Source of the DNA: Pseudovibrio ascidiaceicola
Lineage (GTDB): Bacteria; Pseudomonadota; Alphaproteobacteria; Rhizobiales; Stappiaceae
Assembly (NCBI RefSeq): GCF_900114245.1
Contig: NZ_FOSK01000019.1
Span: forward strand, 1 to 64,000
Length of the DNA stretch: 64,000 nt
Direction: 5' to 3'
Shown here one piece after another: positions 43,854-52,727 of the stretch. The notes under the pieces are model-generated. The model was not told where the DNA came from, ran no database searches, and worked only from the letters and a program-made list of their open reading frames with translations. A program made the position numbers and the translations under genes. The number at the start of each line of letters is the position of its first letter. Position 1 is the stretch's first letter.

Positions 43854-46800
43854 TTAGGCCTTTTCTAGAGGAAAACCCTCATGTTTTCTATCTTTGTCAT
43901 TCTCTGGGGATTTTTCTAAAATCGCCAGTTTTTCCTCTGCTTCCAGAGCCTCTTTTCGCTCCAATTGCGCATATTCCAATGCCTTATCGCGTTTGCCGAA
44001 GAGAAATACGCGAATATCTTCCGCAATTGCGACCAGTACTGGAATCAGGATCAAAGTAATAAGTGTCCCGAAAATTTCCCCGTATGCCAGAGAGACCGCC
44101 GCCGGGATCAGGTATCTGGCCTGCTCTGAGGTTTCGCTCATGAGCGGCATTAGACCCGCGACTGTGGTTGCCGTTGTCAGGAAGATCGCCTGGAAGCGAT
44201 CCATGCCACTGCGCTCCGTTGCCTCGATATGTTCTACACCATCCTCACGCAGGTGAAGGTAGTGTGTGACCATGACGAGAGAGTCGTTGACGATCACACC
44301 GATCAGCGCCAGCAGGCCGAAGATCGACATCATGCTGAACGGGATGCCCATAATGGCATGGCCGAGGATTGCCCCGACCACTCCAAACGGAACCACGGAC
44401 ATGATGATCAACGGCTTGAAGTAGGACTTTAGCGGGATCGCCAACAGGACAAAGATGAGGAAACAGGTGATGAGAAGGGCGCGGTTCATATTCCCCTTAA
44501 CTTCACCCATTTCCTCCAGCTCGCCACCCTGCTTAATTTTAACGCCGGGATACTTCTGTTGTAGTTGGGGCACAACGGAGGTGAAGATATCCTGACCCAG
44601 CTCAGCAGGAGCAACGATCTGTTTATTGATGTCAGCTTCGATTGTGGCGACCTGATCGCCGTTTCTGCGGTACACGTATCCGGGTACATAGCGTGCTTCG
44701 ATATTGGCAACTGATTGCAGTGTGACCCAGTTGTCGTTGGCACCGCGCAGGCGGGACTGCAAAAGGTCCTCAATGGCATCACGAGCATCCAGCGTGTTGC
44801 GAACAATCACGCGAACCTCTGAGTCACCACGCTGGATGCGCTGTGCCTCCCCGCCACCAAACTGGTGCGCCACCTGACTTGCCAGTCGCTCCGGCGTAAA
44901 GCCAAGATGACGAGCTTCTGGTTTCAGTGTCAGGCGAAGTTCTGGCTGACCTGCTTTGAACGTGTCGCGCAGGTTGTTGACACCGGCTCGTTTACCAAGT
45001 TCTGCCATGAGCTCTTCACTCGCCAGCTGCAACTGCTCAGAATTTTCGCCAAACAAACGGATCTTGAACCCGCCACCGATCGCTTCAAAGCCCGAGAAGG
45101 TGAGTTTGGAAACACCTTCCAAAGTGCCGGTACGGTCCTGCCAGTCGCGCAGAATGTCACCTGTCTTTGCATCCCCGCGCTCGTCCAACGGGCGCAGCTC
45201 TGCATAGATGGTGGCATTTGTGCTGTCGGATACGATGCGGAAGATGTTCTGGAACACACCGCCCACGTCCGGCTGTTGCTCGGCATATTGCCGGTCAACA
45301 GCACTTGCGATGTTTTCAATCGTGGAGATGTTGCTCTGTGTCAGCTCAAATGGTGCACGTGGGTCCATCTCCATGTTCACCACGATGTACTGACCGGGAA
45401 TTTCCGGAAAGAACACAGAGTGGATTTTGCCCTTCCACATCAGGCCGAACACAAGCACTGCTGCAGATATGAAGCCAACCAGAACCGCATATCGCTGTCG
45501 GATAGCCCATCTAAGCACCGGGAAATAGACCGTATCACGGAACCAGAACAAGCCACCGCGAGTCACGCCCTGCACCTTGCCCCAGCTGCGGGAGAAGATG
45601 TTCTGCTTCTTCTCTTCCAAGGAGATGTATGCGAGGTGAGCGGGCAGAATGAACTTGCTCTCGAACAGCGAGAACAACAGCGCCAGAATAACAATGCCTG
45701 AGAAGCTGCCGAGGATCTTACCCAGCTCACTGTTCATCAGAAGCATTGGGAAGAATGCCGCTGTTGTTGTCAGTACGCCAAATATCGTCGCAACGGCTAC
45801 TTTGTGTACGCCCGCAGCCGTGCCTTTGCGTGGGTCTGCATAGCGTTTGCGCTGCTCAAAGACACTTTCACCGACCACGACTGCATCATCGACAAGAATG
45901 CCGAGCGCGATGATGAGACCGAATGTTGTGATGTCGTTGAGCGAATAATCCACCCAGCCAGTCGTCGCCACAGCAAATGCACCAGCTAATGAGATTGGAA
46001 TACCCATGGCGACCCAGAAGGCCAGCTTCATGTTGAGGAACAGCGACAGGATCAACACCACCAAAGCCAGCCCCTGAAATGCGTTGGAGCTGAGAAGAGT
46101 CAGGCGATCCTCGATGTAATCACTGGAGTTGCCCCAAATTCCCACCTGTACGCCAGTCGGCAGCGTTATGCGGAAGTCAGCTATGATGGCCTGCACATCC
46201 TCTGAGACATTAATAAGGTTGTCTTTGCGGCCAATCAGAACTTCCAGCCCAACGGACTCTTTGCCGTTGAAGCGTGCTTCCATATCAATGTCAGCAAAGG
46301 CGTCTTCCACCTTGGCAATATCGCCAAGAGTGGTTGTGGTGCCGTCTTCCCACTCGATGATCGGAATGCGTTCAAAGTCGGCTTTATAATAGGCCTGTGT
46401 ATCTGCTCGCAAAGAGATGTAGCCGCTCTCTGTCTTCAGCGTTCCGCCATAGAAGTAAAGAGAAGACTCGCGGATGCGGTTCATGACCTGCTCAGGGGTC
46501 AGGTTTAGACGTTCCAGCGTGTACGGTTCTAAACCGATCTTGATCTGCTCGGTCTGCAAACCCCATTGCTTGAGACGGGAAACCTCCGGGCTGGCCAGCA
46601 GCTTGTTGCGCAGTTGGCGGGCTATGCGTTGCAGGGTTTTGAAATCCGCATCGCCGTAGACCTGCACAAACATGGCTGGCATATCCATGCTCTCTTTTTC
46701 AATGACAGGCCGTTCTGCTTTCTTGGGCAGATTGTAGATGCCATCAATTTTCAAGCGGATGTCATCCAGCAGGGTGGATAGCTTGGTATCGCTTGTCTTT

Positions 46801-47084
46801 TGGACGGAAACAACAGACGAGCCCGGCTGTGAAATTGAGCTGATGTTTTTGACGCCGCTCAGGCCTTCCAATGCTTTTTCTACTTTGCGGGTGATTTGCT
46901 TATCAACCTGCTCGGTGTAGCCGTTGGGTAGTTCCGTCGTGATGGTCACAGTATCCGCAGGCAGCTTGGGAAAGCCCTCGATGCGGATGTTCATGAGAGA
47001 AGACACCCCGACAATCAGGATGAACGCCATGATGAGGTTTGCTGCGACCGGGTTGCGAATAAACCAGTTTGTGAGCCAGGCCAT
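43854..47084 (-). CDS. RND family efflux transporter permease
   Basis: 1076 residues, full length for an inner-membrane RND pump. It has the N-terminal MAWLTNWFIRNPVAANLIMA, the large periplasmic loops after helices 1 and 7, and a second transmembrane block with GDAKTGDI... and VPFGVVGAILGHAIMGIPF. The proton-relay Asp pair is likely in helix 4 (GILVDDAVVVGES). Substrate unknown. ATG 47084 lies 3 bp after the adaptor stop. Confidence 0.95.
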   Translation of the reverse strand: MAWLTNWFIRNPVAANLIMAFILIVGVSSLMNIRIEGFPKLPADTVTITTELPNGYTEQVDKQITRKVEKALEGLSGVKNISSISQPGSSVVSVQKTSDTKLSTLLDDIRLKIDGIYNLPKKAERPVIEKESMDMPAMFVQVYGDADFKTLQRIARQLRNKLLASPEVSRLKQWGLQTEQIKIGLEPYTLERLNLTPEQVMNRIRESSLYFYGGTLKTESGYISLRADTQAYYKADFERIPIIEWEDGTTTTLGDIAKVEDAFADIDMEARFNGKESVGLEVLIGRKDNLINVSEDVQAIIADFRITLPTGVQVGIWGNSSDYIEDRLTLLSSNAFQGLALVVLILSLFLNMKLAFWVAMGIPISLAGAFAVATTGWVDYSLNDITTFGLIIALGILVDDAVVVGESVFEQRKRYADPRKGTAAGVHKVAVATIFGVLTTTAAFFPMLLMNSELGKILGSFSGIVILALLFSLFESKFILPAHLAYISLEEKKQNIFSRSWGKVQGVTRGGLFWFRDTVYFPVLRWAIRQRYAVLVGFISAAVLVFGLMWKGKIHSVFFPEIPGQYIVVNMEMDPRAPFELTQSNISTIENIASAVDRQYAEQQPDVGGVFQNIFRIVSDSTNATIYAELRPLDERGDAKTGDILRDWQDRTGTLEGVSKLTFSGFEAIGGGFKIRLFGENSEQLQLASEELMAELGKRAGVNNLRDTFKAGQPELRLTLKPEARHLGFTPERLASQVAHQFGGGEAQRIQRGDSEVRVIVRNTLDARDAIEDLLQSRLRGANDNWVTLQSVANIEARYVPGYVYRRNGDQVATIEADINKQIVAPAELGQDIFTSVVPQLQQKYPGVKIKQGGELEEMGEVKGNMNRALLITCFLIFVLLAIPLKSYFKPLIIMSVVPFGVVGAILGHAIMGIPFSMMSIFGLLALIGVIVNDSLVMVTHYLHLREDGVEHIEATERSGMDRFQAIFLTTATTVAGLMPLMSETSEQARYLIPAAVSLAYGEIFGTLITLILIPVLVAIAEDIRVFLFGKRDKALEYAQLERKEALEAEEKLAILEKSPENDKDRKHEGFPLEKA

Positions 47085-47087
47085 GTG

Positions 47088-48218
47088 CTAGTGCCCCGCT
47101 GGTGTTGGGGCAACATGCTGACCGGGTAAGAACGCGGCCATTGGCAGCTGAACAACGCGCTTCTCATCAAGGTCTTGCAGTTCATTCGGCATCTTCACAA
47201 TGATATCTGTATCATCACGGAAAACGACGGAAGCCTCAAAGCGTTGCAACTCGTCCTTGTTGTTTAGGAACCAGACGAACCCTTCCTGTGTGAGTGCAGT
47301 TGCAGGCAATTTCAGGCTGTCGTTGACTGTTTTGCTTTGCAGTTCAACTGTAACGAACTCGCCCGGCAGAACAGAGGTTTCAGGTGATTTCACGATTTCG
47401 AGGAAGAGTTGATAACGGCGCGATTTAGGATCAAGGAAGCCACCACCGCGCTGGATCTTTGCAATCCCGACCAGTTCCTTGTTGGCATTATAAATCTTAG
47501 CCGGAAATTCCTGCCACGCCTTTTCCAGCAGGTTCCATTGGGTCTGGTCAAGAGAGACCGTAATATCCAGTTGCTCAGCGTCCAGCAGGGTGAACAGCGT
47601 ATCTCCGACAGAGATGCTCTGTCCGATACTCGCATGGCGTTTGGTGACGAAGCCGCTGAAAGGAGCTTTGATGGTGGTCGCGTTCACATCATACCGCGCG
47701 ACTTTCACCTTCTGAACGGCGGCCTCCAGCGCCTTTTCTGCAACGCGCAGCTCCGGAATGTGAACAGCCATTTCCGGCGGATCTTCCTTCGGATTCACTG
47801 CACGCCAGTTTTTCAGCGCGAGCACATGCTTGTTCTGCTTTTTCTTCAGATTGAATTCTGCAGTTGATTGCTGGTATTTGGCGTCTTCCAGTTGGGCGTC
47901 ATAAGTGTGCTTTTCCAGCTGCGCCATCGGCTCGTTCTTGGAGACTTTCTTGCCTTCAAGTGCTTGAGGAGCAACGGACAACAGTTTGCCAGAGACCTGA
48001 GCCTTTAGATCAGCAGTCCAGCGTGGGCGGACTTCAGCAAAAACAGAAATATGGCCGGTGTTATCGCTTGCCTGTGCAGTCACATAGCTCACCACAGGCA
48101 GAACAACTTCATTTTCTCCGATGTCGACATCACTTGTGTCTTCCAGCGAAAGAACATAGGTACCGACAGTTCCCAGTAGCACCAATGCTGCTGACAACCA
48201 CACAATCCGTTTGGACAT
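47088..48218 (-). CDS. RND efflux periplasmic adaptor (membrane fusion protein)
   Basis: 376 residues with an N-terminal anchor or signal (ASAALVLLG-like hydrophobic stretch), a lipoyl-like first domain (ADLKAQVSGKLLSV), a helical hairpin at about 90-170, then the beta-barrel block ISVGDTLFTLLDAEQ. It links the pump to an outer-membrane channel, for which no gene is seen in this operon. Start ATG 48218 directly precedes the divergent TetR promoter region. Confidence 0.92.
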   Translation of the reverse strand: MSKRIVWLSAALVLLGTVGTYVLSLEDTSDVDIGENEVVLPVVSYVTAQASDNTGHISVFAEVRPRWTADLKAQVSGKLLSVAPQALEGKKVSKNEPMAQLEKHTYDAQLEDAKYQQSTAEFNLKKKQNKHVLALKNWRAVNPKEDPPEMAVHIPELRVAEKALEAAVQKVKVARYDVNATTIKAPFSGFVTKRHASIGQSISVGDTLFTLLDAEQLDITVSLDQTQWNLLEKAWQEFPAKIYNANKELVGIAKIQRGGGFLDPKSRRYQLFLEIVKSPETSVLPGEFVTVELQSKTVNDSLKLPATALTQEGFVWFLNNKDELQRFEASVVFRDDTDIIVKMPNELQDLDEKRVVQLPMAAFLPGQHVAPTPAGH

Positions 48219-48365
48219 TCAGTGCTCCTGAGCAATACGTTTCATAGAGGCAAGTTTCAGAGTTTGGTGAAGGCCTACGGAATGCCCGATTATCGCTGAG
48301 TGAATGCCTCGTAATCATCTCTGATCTTGATTTGTGAGACGATTGTGTATCATAATGAATATATG

Positions 48366-48383
48366 TGAGACAAGTACGTCTCA
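48366..48383 (+). promoter_or_regulatory. Likely TetR operator in the RND/TetR divergent promoter
   Basis: TGAGAC-aagtac-GTCTCA, 6-bp arms with a six-base centre; a further GTGAGAC half site lies at 48334-48340. It sits 19 bases before the TetR start, in the 183-bp divergent gap. Confidence 0.6.
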
Positions 48384-48401
48384 TAAAATGAGGGTAAAAT
48401 A

Positions 48402-48983
48402 GTGTTGCGTGATAAAAGGGCTGTTAAGTCCCGCAGGGCCCTGATCGAAGCCGGGTTGGCTGAATTGCCAGAAAATCCAATGGCTTCACTAACGGAAATC
48501 GCAGAGATAGCCGGGATTGGTCGCGCCACGCTGTACCGACACTTTGCCTCTCGGGAAGCGTTGATTGAAGAAGTCCTGAAGGTCAGCTTTGAGGACATTA
48601 TTCAGGCGCTGACGCCTATGGAGAAAGAAGGTCTTCGCGGGAAACAAGCGATGATGCGGGCTGTTGAGCTGATGCTTCCACTCGCGGACCGGTTGCGTTT
48701 TCTCTCCTCTTTCTGGCTGGATGGGGAGCGTGTGCTGAGTAAGGATCCACGCTATGCCTTTATGGAAAAAGAAACAATCATCACGGTTGAGCAAGCCAAA
48801 GAAGACGGCGATATTCGCAAGGAGCTGCCAACGCGGTGGGTGATGAACACCTACGATGCGCTCATCTTCTCAGCATGGGATATGATCGTGAAAGAAAAGG
48901 CGGATATCCATGAGGTCACGGCTTTGCTTATGACGACCTTCTTTGACGGTGTTGGACCAAAACCCTCCAAAACTCAGGAGTGA
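48402..48983 (+). CDS. TetR family regulator of the RND efflux operon
   Basis: 193 residues. HTH around residues 27-55: ASLTEIAEIAGIGRATLYRH and FASREALIEEVL. Divergently transcribed from the efflux genes and separated by 183 bp with a palindrome. GTG start at 48402 with GAGGG upstream. It should repress the pump; inducer unknown. Its 3' end overlaps the convergent thioesterase gene by 10 bp. Confidence 0.9.
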   Translation: MLRDKRAVKSRRALIEAGLAELPENPMASLTEIAEIAGIGRATLYRHFASREALIEEVLKVSFEDIIQALTPMEKEGLRGKQAMMRAVELMLPLADRLRFLSSFWLDGERVLSKDPRYAFMEKETIITVEQAKEDGDIRKELPTRWVMNTYDALIFSAWDMIVKEKADIHEVTALLMTTFFDGVGPKPSKTQE

Positions 48984-49420
48984 TCAAGCCGCGCATCGCG
49001 TTGTGGCGCGCGTTTGAAAGGGCCGGTGGCCGTTGCAATCAGCTGATCATTCTCGTCAAACAACTCCGCCTCGGCAAAGAGTGTTGATTTGCCGCCTCCA
49101 GTTACTTTGCCTTTTGCAACTAATCGTTTGCAGATGGCTGGCGCGAGGAAGTTGACGGTGAGAGACAGCGTTACGAACGGTTGTTTACCTGTGGGATCCA
49201 CCGTTGCACTGCAAGATCCACCGCAGGCATTATCCAACAACATGGTCACAATCGCCCCATGTACCACTCCACTGCGATTGGCAAACCGGGCATCAATATC
49301 CAACGCACAGATTGCCGTGCCTTCCTTTGGGAAAAGCTCCAGCTCATATCCGATAAACCGCTGAAATTCGGTCTCATCGCGAATGGATATGGAATTGTCG
49401 GTGTTGGATGAGTATGTCAC
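48974..49420 (-). CDS. PaaI-type hotdog-fold acyl-CoA thioesterase
   Basis: 148 residues. SGVVHGAIVTMLLDNACGGS is the hot-dog central helix and carries the usual His-Gly of PaaI enzymes, followed by the strand block FVTLSLTVNFLAPA. Likely cleaves an aryl- or acyl-CoA. Convergent with the TetR gene; no metabolic partner nearby. Confidence 0.88.
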   Translation of the reverse strand: MTYSSNTDNSISIRDETEFQRFIGYELELFPKEGTAICALDIDARFANRSGVVHGAIVTMLLDNACGGSCSATVDPTGKQPFVTLSLTVNFLAPAICKRLVAKGKVTGGGKSTLFAEAELFDENDQLIATATGPFKRAPQRDARLDHS

Positions 49421-49496
49421 GGCTGCCTAGCCCCTCCCACAGGTGCAAGGCATATCAATAACTTACTACTCCCAAGAAATCCATTTGGCCTTCTGG

Positions 49497-49994
49497 CTAC
49501 GGTGTCAGCATTTCCATGCGCTTGTGGAATGCGTTCCAGTTACGGGTGAAGCCGATCAGGGAGTAATTGAGAGCCAGCTGCTTCCGGTCACCTGCCTTGC
49601 GCACGAGGATCGACATCTTGTCTCCCCGCTTCAGAAAATCCACCACCGTCTGGTTTGCAGTAAAGGCAGCTTCGCAGCCATCAGGATTGCAGGTGATCAG
49701 CTTGGCTTGAATGATCGCGGCTTCGTCAATGCCAATGTTGATGCCACTTGGGATGTGAATACCGAGGGGTAGCTTCAAAATGCCTGCATACGTGGTGGCG
49801 TTGAGTTTGCGAAACGCGATGTTGTTAAACAAGGTTCCGTTTTGAAGCCGGATCTCCGCGTACATCTGGCATTGTTGTCGGCTGCATTGAACGGACCATT
49901 CTTCTTTTGCCTGAGCTGAGGAAGGTGCGAGAACACCCCCGCCATGGAAAACCATGGCGAAGGCAACGAAGAAAAATGAAAGAAGTCGGCTCAT
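49497..49994 (-). CDS. IalB-family protein, copy 2
   Basis: 165 residues. Signal peptide (LLSFFFVAFAMVFHGGGVL, cut near residue 29), mature start WSVQC and QCQMYAEIRL, KLPLGIHIPSGINIGIDEAA and LALNYSLIGFTRNWNAF closely match copy 1. Encoded 18 bp downstream of autotransporter copy 2. The two copies are clearly paralogous over the whole mature length, so the pair was duplicated as a unit or recruited twice. Confidence 0.9.
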   Translation of the reverse strand: MSRLLSFFFVAFAMVFHGGGVLAPSSAQAKEEWSVQCSRQQCQMYAEIRLQNGTLFNNIAFRKLNATTYAGILKLPLGIHIPSGINIGIDEAAIIQAKLITCNPDGCEAAFTANQTVVDFLKRGDKMSILVRKAGDRKQLALNYSLIGFTRNWNAFHKRMEMLTP

Positions 49995-50012
49995 GTGCCT
50001 CTCCTTGAAAAC

Positions 50013-51218
50013 TTAGAATGAGAAACCGAGACCCGCGCCAGCGGCGACGTTGTCGTCAAAGTCGGTTGCGACGGAGGCGGTGATCGCCATGTTGTCCATT
50101 GGCATGAAGGCAGCTTTCATAGAACCTGCAGACTTGCCTTTGAAGTGACCGAAACCACCGGATAGAGACAGGCCGTTGTAACCGCCCTGAATGATCGGTG
50201 CGTTGGCAATTGCGATTGCCATGGCAACACCGGACTGCAGCTCATCAACGTCCTCTTCCAATGAAACGATGCGGGAGCTGTTGTCAGAAATAGCTGCGCT
50301 GTTGGCAGTAATACGCTCAGCATTGCTGTTGACTGCTGCCACAACACTGTTACGGGCTGTGCCAGTAAAGGTAGAGTTCAGATCAGCCAGAGAGCCAACC
50401 TTCTCGTTCAGCTTAGTCACAGCCGAAACGACGGTGGTATCTGCCGGAGTTGGTGCCTGCAGATCGCTTGGCAGTGTGCTGATGTCGCCAATCTTAGCAT
50501 CTACCGCGTTGAAGGATGCCAGAATGCCATTCGCCAGACCTTCGCCGCTTTCCAATGCCTGAGCCGTTGCGCGGCCAGATGCATTGGCGCCATTGGCCGT
50601 GGTGAAGGTGCTGTAGTTCTCGTGTGGCAACTGCTCCGCCGCGTAGTTGTCTACTGCAGTATCAAGCGTACCCAGGTCTGCCGCCATATTTGCAGGCAGA
50701 GCGCCGCTCGTGAAATCACCCGCCACTGGATCTGTTGGAGCATCCATGGTGATCTCTTCGCCAGCAGCTGCTTTTGCCTCAACGTGGTCCAGATAGGCTT
50801 TCCACTCGGTTTTGGCTGTTGTGCCATCTTTGAGCGCAGCCTCAATATCGCGGACTTCCTCCAAAGGCGTGCCTGTGTTGTTCTTCAGCGGATCTTTAAC
50901 ACCATCAGAGATTGCCGCAGGTGCTGTTGTCTGCACTGTTCCAAACAGGGTCTGAAAGTCGGAAATAGTTTGGCTGTTACTAGCAATATCTGCAGCGTTA
51001 CCTTTGATTTCATTTGCGAAAATGCGATCAACGTCTGCGCTGTCGGCAATGCCGGTTAGCGATGCCTCATCAAAAGCTGTTGTAGCGTTGTCTGACGAGC
51101 CTGTGTAATGAGTGACCACATTGCTGCCATCTGTGGTGATAGTAATTGTGCCTGCGTGTGCCATGCCTGCACTCGCCAGCAAGGCGACCAAAGCACATGA
51201 ATATTTGAGATGAGTCAT
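50013..51218 (-). CDS. YadA-type trimeric autotransporter adhesin, copy 2
   Basis: 401 residues, longer than copy 1. Signal peptide MTHLKYSCALVALLASAGMA, then a head and stalk with few long repeats, then the anchor SLEEDVDELQSGVAMAIAIA and GHFKGKSAGSMKAAFMPMDN ending GAGLGFSF, about 80% alike copy 1. The passenger (residues about 25-290) has no clear similarity to copy 1, so the two adhesins probably recognise different targets. Upstream lies a 558-bp gap. Confidence 0.9.
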   Translation of the reverse strand: MTHLKYSCALVALLASAGMAHAGTITITTDGSNVVTHYTGSSDNATTAFDEASLTGIADSADVDRIFANEIKGNAADIASNSQTISDFQTLFGTVQTTAPAAISDGVKDPLKNNTGTPLEEVRDIEAALKDGTTAKTEWKAYLDHVEAKAAAGEEITMDAPTDPVAGDFTSGALPANMAADLGTLDTAVDNYAAEQLPHENYSTFTTANGANASGRATAQALESGEGLANGILASFNAVDAKIGDISTLPSDLQAPTPADTTVVSAVTKLNEKVGSLADLNSTFTGTARNSVVAAVNSNAERITANSAAISDNSSRIVSLEEDVDELQSGVAMAIAIANAPIIQGGYNGLSLSGGFGHFKGKSAGSMKAAFMPMDNMAITASVATDFDDNVAAGAGLGFSF

Positions 51219-51499
51219 AGTATAAACCCTGTTTTAAACAATAGAAACTGAGCTAAATACTGCTGCCGGGAACTGTGTAATTGGCATGCAGAAATTGTTC
51301 TGTCGCATCAGGCGAGCAGTTGTTTGTATGCAATTTGTGTTTGTGTGAAAGAAGCCCGTGATCAATTGGCTTCATCATGTGCTTACTTATATTCTCTGGG
51401 ACTCTCGAAGAATATTAGTGAAACTGAGCCCGTAATATTTAAAGGGATTATATTTGAGGAATAAGAAGCCCGAGATATCTGGGTTTTTATTGGCGTGAT

Positions 51500-51520
51500 C
51501 CTGCAGGAATTGTCTGCAGG
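51500..51520. promoter_or_regulatory. CCTGCAG inverted repeat in the gap upstream of adhesin copy 2
   Basis: CCTGCAG (51500-51506), 7-base spacer, CTGCAGG (51514-51520). The 558-bp gap (51219-51776) otherwise holds the pfkB terminator at 51632-51654 and the shared motif at 51558-51578; no gene is seen. Confidence 0.4.
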
Positions 51521-51631
51521 CCAGTGCGTTCCCTCTTTTCTGGTCCGCCTGAATCTAGGGGGTATAGCTGACAATAACTAAGGGAAGCAGGTTCGGGTCC
51601 CTGGCATTGCGCGTAAAAAGGCAAATAAAAA

Positions 51632-51654
51632 CCCCGCCTCATAAAGAGACGGGG
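51632..51654 (-). terminator. Bidirectional terminator after the pfkB gene
   Basis: CCCCGCCTC (51632-51640), loop ataaa, GAGACGGGG (51646-51654), followed by T-runs on both strands. It ends the aldolase-kinase operon on the minus strand. Confidence 0.88.
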
Positions 51655-51776
51655 CTTTTTGAGTGTGCGAGCGCCACATGAACATGTGCCCTATGTGGGG
51701 CCTATTATTATTTTTGTTCGTTCTTATTGTTTTTATTTGGCTCTAAATGGCTTCACCTATGGCAAAGCCGCTTAGA

Positions 51777-52670
51777 TTAGTCGCTCGCAGGAAAATTTTT
51801 CTGCACGTTGTCCAGATCGAGGACGGTTGGCAGAGAGGCCTCGTTGCCGAGGAACTGAATGGCGTGTGCGGAAGCCGCACGAGCCAGTTTGAAATGGTCT
51901 TCCCAGGTTCCCTGAGGGTCCGCCAGGTAGCCGTAAACATAAGCGCCGTGGAAGGTATCACCCGCACCGTTGGTGTCGATGACGCGTTCTTTTGGCACTT
52001 TCAGAGCTGGCAGACGCTTGATCGGGCACTTGTCTTCGTACCACAGCAGGCCTTTTTCGCCCTGAGTGACACCGCCGACCTTCACGCCTTTGGCACGCAG
52101 GTATTCCAGTGTGTCTTCCGGGGATTTTTCCAGCTGTTCACAGAACAACTCAGAAACGATGGCTACATCAATGTAGTCGAGCAGTTCCTCGGTGTTCTCA
52201 CGAACAGCACCACCATCCAGAGACGTCAGGATGCCATGCTTGCGGCACAACTTTGCGTAATGCAGAGCAGCGTGTGGGATGTGACCGTCTACGTGCAGCG
52301 CCTGGCAACCTGCGAGGTTAAGTTCAGGAACCGGATGCAGGAAGTCATTGTCGCGACAGCGTACGATGGCACGTTTGCCGTCCTTAGGCATGATGAAGGA
52401 GAGGGAGCTTTCCTTTACCTTAGCGCCGTGGATCGGAATGGAATACTTGGCCGCCATATCGCGGAACATGCGAGACAGCCAGTCGTCTGCCATGGAGCAC
52501 AGCAGGTCAGGTGAGATGCCCAGCTTTGCGCAGACGAAAGCCGCGGTGACAGCGTTGCCACCAAAGCTGACAGCGTAATCCTGCGCAATTGCCTTCTCAT
52601 CACCTTCCGGCATGGTCTCTGACAAAAAGGTCACGTCAATATAGGACTGGCCAATAAATAGCGCTTTCAT
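51777..52670 (-). CDS. PfkB-family sugar kinase
   Basis: 297 residues. N-terminal GQSYIDVTFLSETMPEGDE, the central VSFGGNAVTAAFVCAKLG, and the signature DTNGAGDTFHGAYVYGYL with the catalytic Asp are ribokinase/PfkB type. ATG 52670 has GGAG upstream. It follows the class II aldolase in the same operon, so it may phosphorylate a sugar or sugar phosphate feeding that step, but substrate is not readable. Confidence 0.9.
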   Translation of the reverse strand: MKALFIGQSYIDVTFLSETMPEGDEKAIAQDYAVSFGGNAVTAAFVCAKLGISPDLLCSMADDWLSRMFRDMAAKYSIPIHGAKVKESSLSFIMPKDGKRAIVRCRDNDFLHPVPELNLAGCQALHVDGHIPHAALHYAKLCRKHGILTSLDGGAVRENTEELLDYIDVAIVSELFCEQLEKSPEDTLEYLRAKGVKVGGVTQGEKGLLWYEDKCPIKRLPALKVPKERVIDTNGAGDTFHGAYVYGYLADPQGTWEDHFKLARAASAHAIQFLGNEASLPTVLDLDNVQKNFPASD

Positions 52671-52727
52671 CCTGTACTCCATTAAAATCCAGGCCACACC
52701 CCCAACGTGTGGCCTGTGAGGTCATTC

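Noticed and set aside
44865-45701. 278-codon open frame on the plus strand inside the RND gene
   Set aside because: Shadow of a 1076-residue RND permease that is intact in the other strand.
51555-51615. tRNA-like sequence (GGGGGTATAGCT ... GGTTCGGGTCC)
   Set aside because: The 5' part and a T-loop-like piece are present, but there is no matching acceptor stem or anticodon arm, so no functional tRNA.
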